Source of the DNA: Persicaria tinctoria
Taxonomy: Eukaryota > Streptophyta > Magnoliopsida > Caryophyllales > Polygonaceae
Length of the DNA stretch: 64,000 nt
Direction: 5' to 3'
Assembly (NCBI GenBank): GCA_037127255.1
Contig: JBANSL010000020.1
Location: 63,623,598-63,687,597, forward strand
The notes below the pieces were generated by a model that did not search any database, was not told where the DNA came from, and was given only the letters and a program-made list of their open reading frames with translations. Below are positions 47,354 to 60,459 of this stretch, in pieces. The first letter of the stretch is position 1, and every line of letters begins with the position of its first letter. The translations under genes and the position numbers were made by a program.

Positions 47354-49163
47354 TCAATACGGGCTTTAATTTTCATAGTATGAAGTTTAGAGCACTATAT
47401 CTCTATTAGTTCGTCTCTCTCTATATAGGAAAACTCTATCAGTAAACTGTTAAGAGGTGAATGTGTTGATAATGATAGAAAATACAGTGAATTCAAGCAT
47501 GTATATAAGTGATGGCCTACCTATAATGTGAATTGGTTTTAGGATACCTATTCGGATGGTGTGCTTAGCTGGTTTGAGTTGTACGACAATTTGTTATTTG
47601 TAAAATTTTTAATATTTTTTATTATTTATAATTAAAAATGATTTTCTATTTAATTCGAAAATGATTTTTTTTTTATATATTTTCGGCTTTATTGTATGTT
47701 TGACGGCCATTCTCTCGTATGCCGACTTGTCGGCCTCTCGAGTTTCAGGTATGTCTGAAACTCGAATTATGAGTCGTCTCGAGCTCTTTCATTTTCTAAA
47801 CAAGCCAAGTTTGAGCACATTTTTAAGTTCGGTTCAAAGATGTTGCTTAATGGTCGAAATAAGCTCGGGCCGAGCTCGTTCATTTCCTAAATGAGCCGAG
47901 CATGAGCCCATTTTAAAGCTTGAATCCAAATTTATCAAAGTCAACTCTATTCTAAACAAGTTGAATATGAACAAACAATATTCGGCTAGTTCGTCTCGAA
48001 TAATTCCCAAACAGTACATGAAGTGCAACGTGTAGAAATTGAAGAAGTTGTAGAAGCCTCTTCCGTAGAGTCAATGCACGCCGTTGACGTCAATATTCAC
48101 CTCCACATTTCTGATTTATGTAGACTTGAATAATTCATTGAAGAAAGGTTGTCAAGAGTCGGTCCGTTAATCTTTGTTTCAACTTATCATATCGTTAGGT
48201 GGTCTATTCGTTTACTTGCGTGGAAAATATGTATTCGTCGTATTATAAATCGTCTCCTAAACCATTTTCGACGCAATTAAGCGGACTTAACATTTTCCAC
48301 ACGTACGTGTAGAAATTACAAAGCCGTGATTGACCAGTCCTCTTCAAGTCCTCCCTACAATTTAATTCATCATTTATTTTTTCTAGAGATCGAACCAAGA
48401 CTTGAAGCACAAATAAATGAATTGGCCGGCCTAAACTAGCTAGGGCTTTTACCGTTTTACGAGTCGTACTTAGAAACGTAACTTATCAAGCTTTGATTAA
48501 TCTTTCATGATCCTAACGTGGCTTTGGTTTCTAGTTCTAAACTCCATCTTCCTTTGGCCAAGATCCTAAATTAGTAAAGATTTCCCACCAAAAAATAAAT
48601 GACCCTAAAACTCTAATTAAAAGAAAAGTTAAATTAATTAAAATTTTAAAAATATTTTCAAATTAGTATATACTCTTATCCTTACCCGGGGCATAGAATA
48701 GAAAACCCGTTAATCGATTTGCTTGTGCTTAAAAAAAAAAAGGTTTTATTCTTTGACGTGGGAAGGGATCAACCAAATCGAGATGGTCTATTGTCAAAAT
48801 TCTCTCATTCTATTAAAAAAATGATTTTTCTAAAATACCAAATGAATGTTATTTATCGAAAAAATAAAAAGAAGTTGTGGTAAATTTATTTTTTGTTTTT
48901 AAGATTGTAAGATAGAAATCACCTTCTATCTTTTGATGACTTCAAGATCGCTACTTCATCGTATCTTATATTTTGTGTTATTTTTACCCATTCTGACTTA
49001 TATAGGATGATGCTTGAAACATTTTCTATTTTAATTAAAAATACATTTTAATCCATAAATGCATTTGGCAATGAGCAAAACACATTAGTTGTTTGCTCAC
49101 AGTGTGTTGAACTCGATCGATCAATAAGATTACAATGTCCTAATGATATGCACAACTTTCCGA
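47354..49163. other. Intergenic between the two CRK genes
   Basis: About 1.8 kb. The first 250 bases are likely the CRK promoter. 47690-48010 has repeated GAGC-rich words (AAGTTTGAGCACATTTTTAA, GAGCATGAGCCCATTTTAAA) like a decayed repeat. No gene or clear element end. Confidence 0.45.
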
Positions 49164-51923
49164 TCATCTGGGACCAACTTCAGTCATTGTAACATCATTC
49201 ACCGACAAGGACTCCGATTTGCTTGTCGACTTATCCGTTGAAACGTTTGCACTTGTTCTTCGGCGAATATATACAGGTTGATGTGGTGTTGGCAGATTAA
49301 CCGAGTAGCTGTTTAGCATCAGGACTATTTTCGACATCAGAGGCCTTTTAGCCATGTCGTCTTGGACACACAAGAGGCCGAGGTGAATGCATCTTAGCAC
49401 TTCGTTGTTCGAGCATGAATCTCTGAGCGATGGATCCACAAACTCCATTGGCCTGCCTTGGCTCCATAGCCTCCAAGCCTGTACGTGAAAGAACGGTTTA
49501 ACACACTGCATTTGAATTGGTTCAGACGTTGAATTGATGATTTGGGATTTTCTTATATACTCACGTAGCTCAAGAGATCCTCGGCATTGCCTGACGAGTG
49601 GAATTTGCTATTCCTCTTGCCACTTGTGATTTCTAGGATGAGTACTCCGAAGCTGTATACATCCGATTTCACTGAAAACTTTCCGTGCATTGCATACTCT
49701 GGAGCGATGTAGCCGCTAAAAGACAGTCATGAAGAGAATTAAACATTCGAAGTAAATCTGGTAAATCGAGAGGGCATAACAATCTTCAAAAAACTATGAA
49801 CCAAGAAGAAATCCAATTGAGCAAGGAAGGAAGACTTGGCGAGCGGATGTGGATAGTGAGCACATGGGAAAACCGATAACATGAAGGAGAGTGAAATTTC
49901 AAGACTTACTAGGTTCCAACAACTCGGCATGTGTTGCCGTGGGTTTGATCCCCACTAAAAATCCTCGCTATGCCAAAGTCGGAGATTTTCGGATTCATAT
50001 TAGAATCTAACAACACATTGCTTGCTTTGAGGTCGCGATGAATGATTCTCAGTTGTGAATCCTCGTGAAGATAAAGCATCCCTCGAGCAACTCCTGTTAT
50101 GATTTTGTAGCGCGTTGGCCAATCCAGCTGCCCCCTTTTATCTGGGTCTGTTAAAGTCATATATACCATTTTCGCATTACTATAACCACTTTCGTATGTC
50201 AGCAAGAATTCTTTGGTTGTTAAGGGAAGCAACATACCGAACAGGAACGTGTCGAGGCTCTTGTTGGGAGCGTATTCGTAGACGAGTACATTCTCTTCCC
50301 CTGCCAAACAAAATCCCAATAGCCGCAACAGATTTCGATGCTGAAGTTTTGCTACTAAAACGACCTCATTCTTCAGTTCTTGTACGACTTTACCAGAGCT
50401 CCTCGACAGCCTCTTCACTGCAATTTCTTGTCCGTCTGGCAATGTACCCTGTCAAGATGGAGTTAAATAGAGGTTATCTCCCATTAGAGAGGTTAAAACT
50501 TAAAACCACCCATGCTCAGATAGTAAAAAGAGGTTATCTCACCTTATAGACACTACCGAAACCACCTTGACCAATCTTAGTATCGTCTCCAAAGTTGTTT
50601 GTTGCAGCTTGAAGTGCATCAAAATCATATAGCAGTGACTCGGCAGTGTCAAAATCATCACTAACAACTGCCACAAGGACGCAATCAAAAGAACTTAAGG
50701 CTCGTTTGGTTTAAATTTTAGAAAGGTAAAAGAAAATGAAATGAATTTAGTCCATTTATAGTTTAAGATACACGGTTTAGAAATTTTATTTATTAAACTC
50801 TTCTCCTATGCAAGCTTTGTTCATACTTACCACTTGCATTTTCTTCAGGTGCTTCAACCATTCTCTTCTTCTTCTTCTTCACCTTGATTAGACAAATAAC
50901 ACCGACGACCCCAATCAGCCCAGCCGCTGTTGCTCCGGTGATAACCCCAATAACAACTTTCGACGGGGACTTCTTCTTCGCTACATCCAATCAAGAAAAT
51001 ACATTCTAAACTTGAAGATAGTAGAAATTTTTCAATACAACAAAATTCAAAATCCCAAAATTGATACCTCCTCCACCGCGGATGAGACTTGGGCTATTGC
51101 TAACGTTGAGACCAGGAGCAGTAGCAGCAGTAGTAGTATCCGGCGAAGGCGGCTGAGCCACCGCGGGGAGCACGTAAAACAAATAATTCTCATACTGAAG
51201 AAAACAGCTCAAGGCTATAACCCAGGCCCCTTGGGCGTTGGGGTAGGAGCCGGGCAGCACATCAATACAAGCCTGCAAACACCGGCGACAGTCGCTGGAT
51301 GACAGGTCCGGCGTGCACTGCGCTAAGGCGTACAGATCATTACTCAGCCCACCATCATAGTACTGCGTCTTGGCGGTGGAGTACTTCAATCGAGCCCCTC
51401 CCTTGGAGGCATCGTCCGCCACCACTTTCAAGGTGGCGTTGAGCACTTGGTCGAACCCGGTCACGTTGTTGGTGACGTTCTGCAACGCCGGCATAATGCC
51501 TGCAACCTCCAGCCTGATCTGGCCGAAGGAGGACTCGTTGGAGTACTGTAACATGCACTCTTCGTACCATGTGGCGGCGATCTTGGCACTCGGGCAGTCT
51601 GCGCGGATGGCAGCTGAGGCAGTGGCCACGCAGCCCGAGCAGGTTGCAGGGGAGACGTCGCCGCGGCAGAGGTAGAGGCCGTAGACAGCGGTGGTGGTGT
51701 TGGCGCCCACGGTGGCCTGATGGAAGCCGGGGCTTGTGGATCCGTTGGCGGCGGAGGAGAGGGTGGAGAGTAGGGTGTTGATGTTGGAGCGGTAAGTGGG
51801 GTCAGTGGCGGTTGGGCAGTAGTTGCCGAAGATGGTGTAGGCAGTGGAGCCATGGGCGATGAAGGTGATCAGAAGAGGGATGCAGATGAGGAGAGAGGGG
51901 GTGATTTGGGCAGCTGGAGACAT
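49164..51923 (-). CDS. Cysteine-rich receptor-like kinase (CRK), second full-length gene
   Basis: Seven exons: 51068-51923, 50831-50980, 50543-50667, 50238-50448, 49910-50147, 49565-49715 and 49164-49478, in frame for 681 residues. It has a signal peptide, two DUF26 domains ([13 protein letters not shown] and [13 protein letters not shown]), a membrane helix ([20 protein letters not shown]) followed by a run of Lys, then the kinase: [24 protein letters not shown]. Exon sizes match the neighbouring CRK almost exactly, so the two are tandem duplicates that have diverged clearly in the ectodomain. The extracellular part has many N-glycosylation sites. No truncation was seen. Confidence 0.94.
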
Positions 51924-52503
51924 GGCGATCGATGACGAGCTAGTTGGCGTTTAGAAGACGAAGTCCGATCGTTTCGAGACAAGACTCATCATCAAGTTGG
52001 AATTTGACGACGGGCCATTCCTAAATTTTCATTCTTGACTTTTCTACTTTGTCTCAATCAAACTTCAAAGAGAGTAGTAGTCCAATTGATGGTTGACGAA
52101 CACAAGTGACATAGACCTCTAAAATCATCATAAAACACAAACACCTTAGAGGTTGAGCAAGTCAAAATTATCTGCAAGCTCAACTTAAAAAGGCTCCCCC
52201 GGCTCTTTGGTATATGGGTTTGTCCCACGTTGAAAAGATTGAGATATCGTAAATGATATATAAGATTGGTAGACTACTTTTTTCATTGTCAATTAGTTTT
52301 AAGATGAAATCCCGTTAGATTTGTACGTTGTTATCTTGCCAAGAATATTAGGAAGCAATAAGGGAAATATGATTATGGAATATTTTGTATTGTTTTTTAT
52401 TACAACAACAACATCAAATAAATAATTATGAATTTAACAAGAACATATATACCAAAGTAGAGGATAATAGGCGACACACTGGGCATAACCAGATGATTCC
52501 CCC
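51924..52503. other. CRK promoter side and intergenic
   Basis: No gene seen. The right part is probably 3'-UTR of the broken ankyrin-PGG gene. Confidence 0.45.
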
Positions 52504-52634
52504 TCACAACTCACTCATATACAACATTGCCTTGAAAGCAGGGTAAGCAAGGTACCGAGTGAACCGATTTTTGGGCAGTATGGGCGGAGTGAACAGAAAA
52601 AAGAGTGCCAAAAGTACAGCAATGAAGACAGAAC

Positions 52635-52999
52635 TGTTATAACGAGAACGATAATAGCGAAGAAAGACACAGAGATTTACGTGGTTCAGCAACGGTGTGT
52701 TGCCTACGTCCACGGGCAGAGAACCAGATTTCTTATTAGAGGAAGCGAAAGCAGATTAGGTTACAGGGGTCGGCGTTCCATGAGTATATGAAGAGACTCA
52801 TGGAACCCTAAACAGACAACGGGCTGAAAGCCCAAAATAGACAGACGATAGGCCCGTTTACAATAAACATCGCATACCGTAAAGGCGGGGTGGCGCTGCC
52901 CCCCCTAGCCCCCCCGCCAGCGAGACCACCGCCGGGGGGCGGAGCCCCCCGGACCCCCCGATGCGTCGCCGGTCAACAGTCGTTCAAGGCACATTAATA
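52635..52999 (-). repeat. 3' LTR of the Copia element
   Basis: It starts TGTTATAACGAG (plus strand) and ends CATTAATA. The other LTR ends CATTAACA, so the terminal CA is mutated here. It contains a GC-rich hairpin CCGGGGGG-CGGAG-CCCCCCGG. Confidence 0.92.
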
Positions 53000-53116
53000 A
53001 ATCTCCACCTTGACTTGAATCCTCTCATAAACAGATGCACCTATGACAAAGTGCCCAGACGTTCTCTGCCTCAGATTGGTCCTTGAAGAAGGACCCAGAC
53101 TGCCCCGTAGGGCAAC

Positions 53117-56100
53117 TCAACAGCTGGTGATATTAAGCAAGTCCAAACAGTGTTGGAACTTGCTCTCTGGAACTGGCTTAGTGAACATATCAGCGGGATT
53201 ATCAGCAGTTCCCACCTTCTTCACCCTGATTCTCTTCTCATTCCTCAGAAAATGGTACCTGACATCAATGTGCTTCGTCTTCTCATGATGAACTTGATCC
53301 TTGGTTAAGCATATTGCACTCAAGCTGTCGCAATACACTAAAGTCTGATCCTGATGTAGGCCTAGATCATTGACCAAGCCTTTCAGCCAGATTCCCTCCT
53401 TAGCAGCTTCTGTCAACGCCATGTACTCTGCCTCTGTGGTAGACAAAGTGACTGTAGGTTGTAGAGTTGCTTTCCAACTCACCACAGAACTCCCAAGAGT
53501 GAAAACATAGCCAGTCATCGATCTCCTACTATCCACATCGCCGGCATAATCAGAGTCTGAAAACCCAGCAACCAAGCACTCTGTATCATTCCCATAGCAC
53601 AAACCAACATCAGTAGTGCCTCTGAGATACCTGAAGATCCTCTTCACATCTTGCCAATGTTCCTTCCCAGGCTGAACCATAAAGCGGCTTACCACACTAA
53701 AAGCAAATGCTAGATCTGGTCGAGTGCAGACCATAGCATACATCAAACTCCCCACTGCGCTGGCATAAGGGACCTTAGACATGTACTCCTTCTCCTCCTC
53801 AGTCTGAAGTGTGTACATTCCCAGCTTGCTGTTAGACGCCATTGGAGTATCTATAGACTTAGCCGAAGACATTCCAAACCTGCTCAATATCTTCTTGATG
53901 TACCCTTCTTGAGATAAGAAGAGTTTTCTCTGCTTCCTGTCTCTATAGATCTCTACTCCCAGAATCTTTCGAGCAGAACCCAGATCTTTCATATCAAACT
54001 CTGCACTGAGACAATCCTTCAGCTTCTGAATATCTGACTTGTTCTGCGCAGCAATCAACATATCATCCACGTACAATACTAAGTAAATACGCGAACCATC
54101 ATCCAGACTGTTGTGGTAAACACAACAATCATATGAACTCCTGTTGTATCCCAGCTGCACCATATAGCTATCAAATCGCTTGTACCACTGCCTTGGTGAC
54201 TGTTTCAGTCCATACAAAGACTTCTTCAGTCTGCAAACATGGTTCTCTTTTCCAGGAACCTGAAAACCATCTGGCTGAGACATGTATATTTCCTCCTCCA
54301 ATTCTCCATGTAGGAAAGCTGTCTTCACATCTAGTTGCTCAAGCTCCAAATCCTAATGTGCAACCATTGCTAGTAGCACCCTGATAGAAGTATGTCTGAC
54401 CACTGGTGAGAAAATCTCATTGTAGTCTACTCCCTCTCGCTGATTGAAACCCCTTGCAACAACTCGTGCTTTGTACTTAATACCCTCAGCAGCTGATAGT
54501 CCTTCCTTCTTCCTAAAGACCCATTTGCAAGTAATCACCTTCCTATCAGCAGGCAATTTGACAAGCTCCCAAGTCTGATTCTTCTGAAGAGACTCCATCT
54601 CTTCTCCCATTGCTGCAAGCCACTGTGCTGACTCATCTCCAGAAATAGCAGCCTTGTAGGTGGACGAAGCATCATCCTCCACCTCCTCGGCCACCTGCAA
54701 GGCATATCCCACCAGCTCATCAGACCTATATCTCGCAGGGGGTCTGATGTCAGCCCTTCTTGGCCGATCTAGAGCAATACTGCGATGTGTCGCTCCACCT
54801 GCTCCTGTGTCTAGTGGTATAGCCTCTGTCTCAGCAGTGTCTGACTCAATAGTACCTGATTGGTTTGTGACCAAATCATGTACCTGACTCTCAGATGGAG
54901 TGAAGTCCAACTCCACCTCCTCAGTAACAGCCTATTTCTCAACTGCATCACTGGTCTTCTTCCTAGAATTCAGCAAAGAACTCTCATCAAAGACTACACT
55001 TCTGCTAAGTATAATCTTGCTATCAGACCAGATCCTGTACCCTTTCACACCAGTACCATAGCCCATGAAGACTCCCTTCTTAGCTCTTGGCTCTAGCTTA
55101 CCCTCATCAACATGATAATAAGCAATGCACCCAAAAACCCTCAGATTAGAGTAATCAGCAGCCTTTCCAGTCCACACCTCATAAGGTGTTTTGCAGTCGA
55201 TACCTGTGTGTGTGCTCCGATTCACGAGATAGCAAGCCGTTGAAACTGCTTCTGCCCAGAATCTCCTATCAAGGCCTGAATTGGAAAGCATACACCTTGC
55301 TTTCGCCGGAAGAGTCTGATTCATTCGTTCTGCTACACCATTCTGCTGTGGTGTGTATCTGACTGTGTGATGCCGAGCAATGCCCTCATCTCTGCAGAAC
55401 CCATCAAACTCAGATGAACAGAATTCCAGACCATTATCAGTTCGCAGCCTCTTGACCTTCTTTCCAGTCTGATTCTCTACTAGAGTCTTCCACTCCCTGA
55501 ACTTACTGAATGCCTCACTTTTATGCCTCATCATGAATACCCAAGTCATCCTAGAGTAATCATCAACCAGAGACAAAAAATACCTGTGACCGCCCAAGGA
55601 CTGAACACGTGAAGGACCCCAACAGTCTGAATGGATGTAATCCAGCGTGCCCTTTGTCTGATGAACTGCTTTAGGAAATTTGCTGCGGTGTAATTTCCCA
55701 AACACACAATGTTCACAGAACTCAAGGCTCTGGGCCTTATGGCCTCCCAGAAGATCTGCTTTCGAGAGAATTTGCATCCCCCTTTCACTCATATGAGCCA
55801 ACCTCATATGCCAAAGCCTGGTCAGATCAGCTTCCTGAACCCCAGCAGAAACAGCCGCTGCAGCACCTGTAACCGAGGAACCTTGTAGGGTGTACAAAGT
55901 TCCATTTCCCCGCTTGACTCCCTGCAGAACCACATCAGAGCCTCTGAACACACGCAACTTTCCCCCATAACCTGTGTACTTGAGCCCCTTGTCGTCTAGC
56001 ACTGTTAGGGATATCAGATTCTTCGTCATGGATGGCACGTGCTTGACATCCTCCAATGTGCGAAATTTCCCATCATCTGTCCGAAACCTAACTGAGCCAG

Positions 56101-57076
56101 TCCCAACAACCTTGCAGAGAGCATCATTCCCCATGGATACATTGCCCCCATCAACACGGCTATATGTTGCAAACAACTCCCTTTTAGGACATATATGATA
56201 GGATGCCCCTGAGTCAAGATACCACACATCAGCCCTGTGTGTGTGATCATCAACTAACAGAACAATATCCTCCTCAGAAGTATTGCCACGATCAACTACT
56301 GCTGCAGACCCAGATTTCTCTTCCTCTTGCTTCTTCTTCTTCGGACAGTCATTCTTCCAATGACCTTTTTCCTTGCAATAGTTACAAACATCGTTTGGTT
56401 TAGGGCCTGATTTGCGATCTTGCCGATGCTTCTTCTTATTGCCCTTTCTACCATCAGATTTGCCTCCGTTTGCCACAAGCCCGGAAGCCTGATTGTCTGT
56501 AACCGACGCGGTTGCCTTCAGACGCAACTCTCTGCTGTGAAGCGACGATCTAACCTCTTCCAACGTGATGGTATCCTTCCCAACGACGAACGATTGAACG
56601 AAGTTCTCGTATGTGGGGGGTAGGGATACCAGCAGAATTAGGGCAGCATCTTCGTCCTCCACCTTAACATCAATATTACGCAATTCAAGTAATAAAGTGT
56701 TAGGTTGATCAAGATGATCTCTGAGTTGTGTACCTTCCTGCATACGCAGCCCGAACAACCGTTGTTTCAGAAGCAACTTGTTCGTCAGAGACTTTGTCAT
56801 GTACAAAGACTCCAACTTTAGCCACAACTTGCTTGCGGTTTCCTGATCAGCAACTTCTGTTATGACATCGTCTGCGAGACACAACATAATCGTCGAATGA
56901 GCCTTCTCCTCCAGAAGGCCGTACTCAGCGGTGGTTGTATCAGCCCCCTTCTTGTCGGCGGCCAACGGTGTCCATAAGCCTTGCTGTTTCAGCAAAGCCC
57001 GCATCTTGATCTGCCACAGACTGAAAGAATTTCTTCCAGTAAACTTGTCGATCTTCAACACAGAACCAGACATCAT
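53117..57076 (-). CDS. Copia gag-pol polyprotein with two in-frame stops
   Basis: One frame runs from 57076 to 53117 (about 1,319 codons), interrupted by TAG at 54932-54934 and TAG at 54353-54355. Domain order is the Copia order: gag; a CX2CX4HX4C zinc knuckle ([14 protein letters not shown], near residue 230); protease (LDSGAS); integrase with its HHCC region and D, D, E residues ([17 protein letters not shown]); reverse transcriptase with YVDDMLIA; and RNase H with SDSDYAGD and TEAEYMAL. The frame is otherwise open, so inactivation is slight. An autonomous sister copy probably exists elsewhere in the genome. Confidence 0.93.
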
Positions 57077-57115
57077 TCTCGGCGGAATTCAACGACCAAA
57101 GCTCTGATACCAGTT

Positions 57116-57510
57116 TGTTATAACGAGAACGATAATAGCGAAGAAAGACACAGAGATTTACGTGGTTCAGCAACGGTGTGTTGCCTACGTCCACGGGCAG
57201 AGAACCAGATTTCTTATTAGAGGAAGCGAAAGCAGATTAGGTTACAGGGGTCGGCGTTCCATGAGTATATGAAGAGACTCATGGAACCCTAAACAGACAA
57301 CGGGCTGAAAGCCCAAAATAGACAGACGATAGGCCCTTTTACAATAAACATCGCATACCGTAAAGGCGGGGTGGCGCTGCCCCCCCTAGCCCCCCCGCCA
57401 GGGGCGCGTCGCCCCCTGGACCCTCCGCCAGCGAGACCACCGCCGGGGGGCTCCGCCCCCCGGACCCCCCGATGCGTCGCCGGTCAACAGTCGTTCAAGG
57501 CACATTAACA
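57116..57510 (-). repeat. 5' LTR of the Copia element
   Basis: It is almost identical to 52635-52999. It carries an extra ~30 bases (GGGGCGCGTCGCCCC block) lying between two CCGCCAG words, and the hairpin loop reads CTCCG where the other LTR reads CGGAG. Confidence 0.92.
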
Positions 57511-58602
57511 AGAACCCATAACCCAGACGAGAATTCCAAGCCACCATATACTCGACACCACCAAATAAAGAGCTGATATGAATGATATGGACATTGCTAC
57601 AAGCGACGTGGTCAACAGGGTCACTGTGGTGTTCAAGGAAACTTGGGCCACTTTAACATCACCTAGCATGGCAAAGATGAGAACGAGTAAATCAAGAACT
57701 GACATGTAAAGAGCAATGGAGTTGCTAATCACATACACCCGAAAGACTATCCTCTTGGTGAGCGATGTCATGCCCAGATCTGGGTCCGACCCATTACTTC
57801 CTCCTGGGATCATGAACCCCGCCGTGAAGGTCACTGTGATCACCAGTGCCGCCACCACAGACAGAGCATTCACTCGGTCCTTGTCAGTAGCAGTACGAGT
57901 TTTTTCGGCTGCTCGCGCCACGTAAGCAGCACTACGAGGATCGGGTGGTCGCCCCTTGTAAGTAGCAGTATGAGTATGTGCGTCTTCTTTCTTCGGTGCT
58001 CCAGCATATCTTAAAGCCAGCCATGTCAATTGCTGGGATATATAAACAAAGTGTATAAAGATTCAATTGAGGAGTGTGTGTTAGTGTATAAATCCTGTTG
58101 GTAAAATATCAAAATAACGATATATTATAGCGGTTGTTATTCACATTAAAAAAATTACTATATTCACCACAAATTTTGTTTAGCGATTTTTCACTATAAT
58201 TCTTGCGCCTCTTATGGCGTGCGCCTCCTATGACATACGGTATTTTTATTTTTTGATACTCTGCTCCTCTTGAGTCATAGCCATATATATCAATAGGCAC
58301 AGGTTTTTTTTTTTAAAGATAAAACTACCCTGCTCCTTTTGAGTCATAGAGTTGTGAATCAAGAGGCGTAGCATATTAATATTTTTTGGAAAATAGTAGC
58401 AAGCTTTTTGTAAAAGTAATTATGTAATTTGAAAGTATTTTATATTTTAATTATAAATATATAATTCAAAAAATATATAATGTACACATGTATAATTATT
58501 TTAAAAAAAATTGACTGTATACTCAATAAATTAAGTCGGGGCACAAAAGTTTTAAGTTATTGTTTTGGGCATTACCCTTCTTTAGTCCTTCACTCACCCT
58601 AA

Positions 58603-58938
58603 GAGCATCATTGCTCATAATATCATGAGCGTGGGATGAATCACATTCCATCAAGGGGAAGAGGCAACCCTAGTGGGATCCTCCCCCGTCCCATTTTGTT
58701 TTATAAAATTAATAAAAGTGAAGATTTTTATTTTATTTTATTAAGTGGGTTAAGTTTTGATTGGTTAAAATATGTGGTGAGGTATAATTAAAGTTAAAAA
58801 AATAGTAATGGAGTAAACTTATGGATGTGGGATAAAAATTAAAATTATTAAAGGATGTGGTAGAGATAGTGGAAAATGAGGTGACAAAATATTACGATGA
58901 GAGAGATTGTTGGGGTTAGCCCATGAGTGATGATGCTC
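58603..58938. mobile_element. Tourist-like (PIF/Harbinger) MITE with TAA TSD
   Basis: The ends GAGCATCATTGCTCAT and ATGAGTGATGATGCTC are imperfect inverted repeats. TAA flanks both sides (58600-58602 and 58939-58941). Its interior is AT-rich and non-coding. It lies in the intron of the broken ankyrin-PGG gene. Confidence 0.8.
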
Positions 58939-58941
58939 TAA

Positions 58942-60450
58942 GCCATAAAATGAGCTTTGGCTTTTTTTCCCCTTCCATCAAATGCCAAAACTCATTTTGG
59001 CCAAAAAAAAATTTCGGTCTAATTCTAAAATGAATGCTAAATTTGGCTTAAAATTTTGGAAGGCCAAATGTAAATTTCACCATTTTTTTTGTTTATTTTT
59101 AATTGTTCAATATTAATATAAATTTATAAATCATACAATTAATTATATATAAGCCATCAAACGATAATTTTGATTAAAACTAAAAGTTATAGTATTGTAA
59201 AGATATTGAAGAATTCTTCGATATGACTATAATATTTAACATGTTTGATTATCTTTGCATAAATAATATCTTTAGAAAAACACATTTATTTTTGTATTAT
59301 TATATCTTCATCAAAATCATACCTCATAAATAAATACAAAGTTGCATAAACTAAATTTTAAAGTAAAAAAAACCCAAAAAATATATCAAAACCATAATCA
59401 TATCTAATATTATGGAAAATTCACATCACTCTCTCCAAAACTATTCCTTATTATGAAGTCACTACTCTCCTCGTCTTCATCCACAGATTTTCACTACTTG
59501 TTCCAATGTTACTACTTGAAATTTGTGAATAGATATCAATTTTTTTTATAATGGTATGCATCTTGTGATTCACTTTGAAATTGATTAAAGTTACGAGGTA
59601 TGAAGAATCAATGAAAATGTGTATTAATTTTTAGACAGTTTTAAGAATTTTAGCAGGTCAAAATTGGCTTATAGAGGAACTAAAATAATAGACGATAGTC
59701 CAAAAGAGAATATTATATAAAATACTCCATTTTAATAGGCTATTTTCTTTGGCTAATTTGACCTACGGGGGAAGATGTCCTTAGGGCATCTCCCAACTAT
59801 ATGCTATAAAATGGATTTTGACGTACCCTCTTTTTTTATCTCATCATAGGGCAAAACTCACTTTGTCCAAAAACCGTTTTTGGCCTACTTCTAATATGAA
59901 GGCCAAATTTGGCTTGAAATTTTAGAAGGTCAAATGTGAATTTCACCCTTTGTATTTTTTTATTGTTTAATATTATTATAAATTTATAAATCACATAATT
60001 AATGATATCTTTAGAAAAACACATTCATTTATTATTATTATATCTTCATCAAATCATACCTCATAAATAAATATCGAGTTGCATAAACTACTATAATTGA
60101 AAATATTAAAAATAACACATCAAAACCATAATCATATCTATTTTTCTAACTAATTCATATCACGGCCTGTTTAAAATTATTCCTTGCTCCGAAGTCATCA
60201 CTTTGATCGAATTCATGTGAATTTTCATTGCATGTTCCAAAGTTACTCGGAAATTGTGAATAAATAACAAATTTTTTATAATGACATGTAGCTAACTGTG
60301 ATTCACTTTGAAATTGATTAAAGTTGTTATCATAGCTAAAATGCAGTAGGTGGTGTGTAGAATCAATGAAAATATGCATTAACTTATAGATAGTTTTAAG
60401 AATTTCAGCAGACCAAAATCGGCTTACGGGAAGTGGCAGACCTTGGGGGT
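58942..60450 (+). repeat. Two neighbouring copies of an AT-rich repeat
   Basis: Copy 1 (about 58945-59780) and copy 2 (about 59790-60430) share a long series of words in the same order: GGCCAAATTTGGCTT-type, ATAAATTTATAAATCA, CATCAAAATCATACCTCATA, TGATTCACTTTGAAATTGAT and GACAGTTTTAAGAATTT. GGCATCTCCCAACT lies at the junction. No coding sequence; probably a non-autonomous transposon duplicated in tandem or inserted twice. Confidence 0.7.
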
Positions 60451-60459
60451 GCTCGAGAG

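Larger units (their letters stand above)
52635..57510 (-). mobile_element. Young Ty1/Copia LTR retrotransposon inside a PGG exon
   Basis: The element is 4,876 bp. AGAAC flanks both sides (52630-52634 and 57511-57515). LTRs are at 52635-52999 and 57116-57510. A tRNA-iMet primer site (TGGTATCAGAGC on the minus strand, 57101-57112) lies three bases inside the 5' LTR. A purine tract (AAGGTGGAGATT) precedes the 3' LTR. The LTRs differ by only a couple of substitutions, a ~30-base indel and one loop inversion, so insertion was recent. The coding region is nearly complete. Confidence 0.95.

Noticed and set aside
49909..50442. Continuous kinase frame across an apparent exon 4-5 boundary in the second CRK
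   Set aside because: The insert between TFLFG and DPDKR starts with GTATGT and ends with AACAG, matching the conserved CRK intron, so it is intron that happens to be open.
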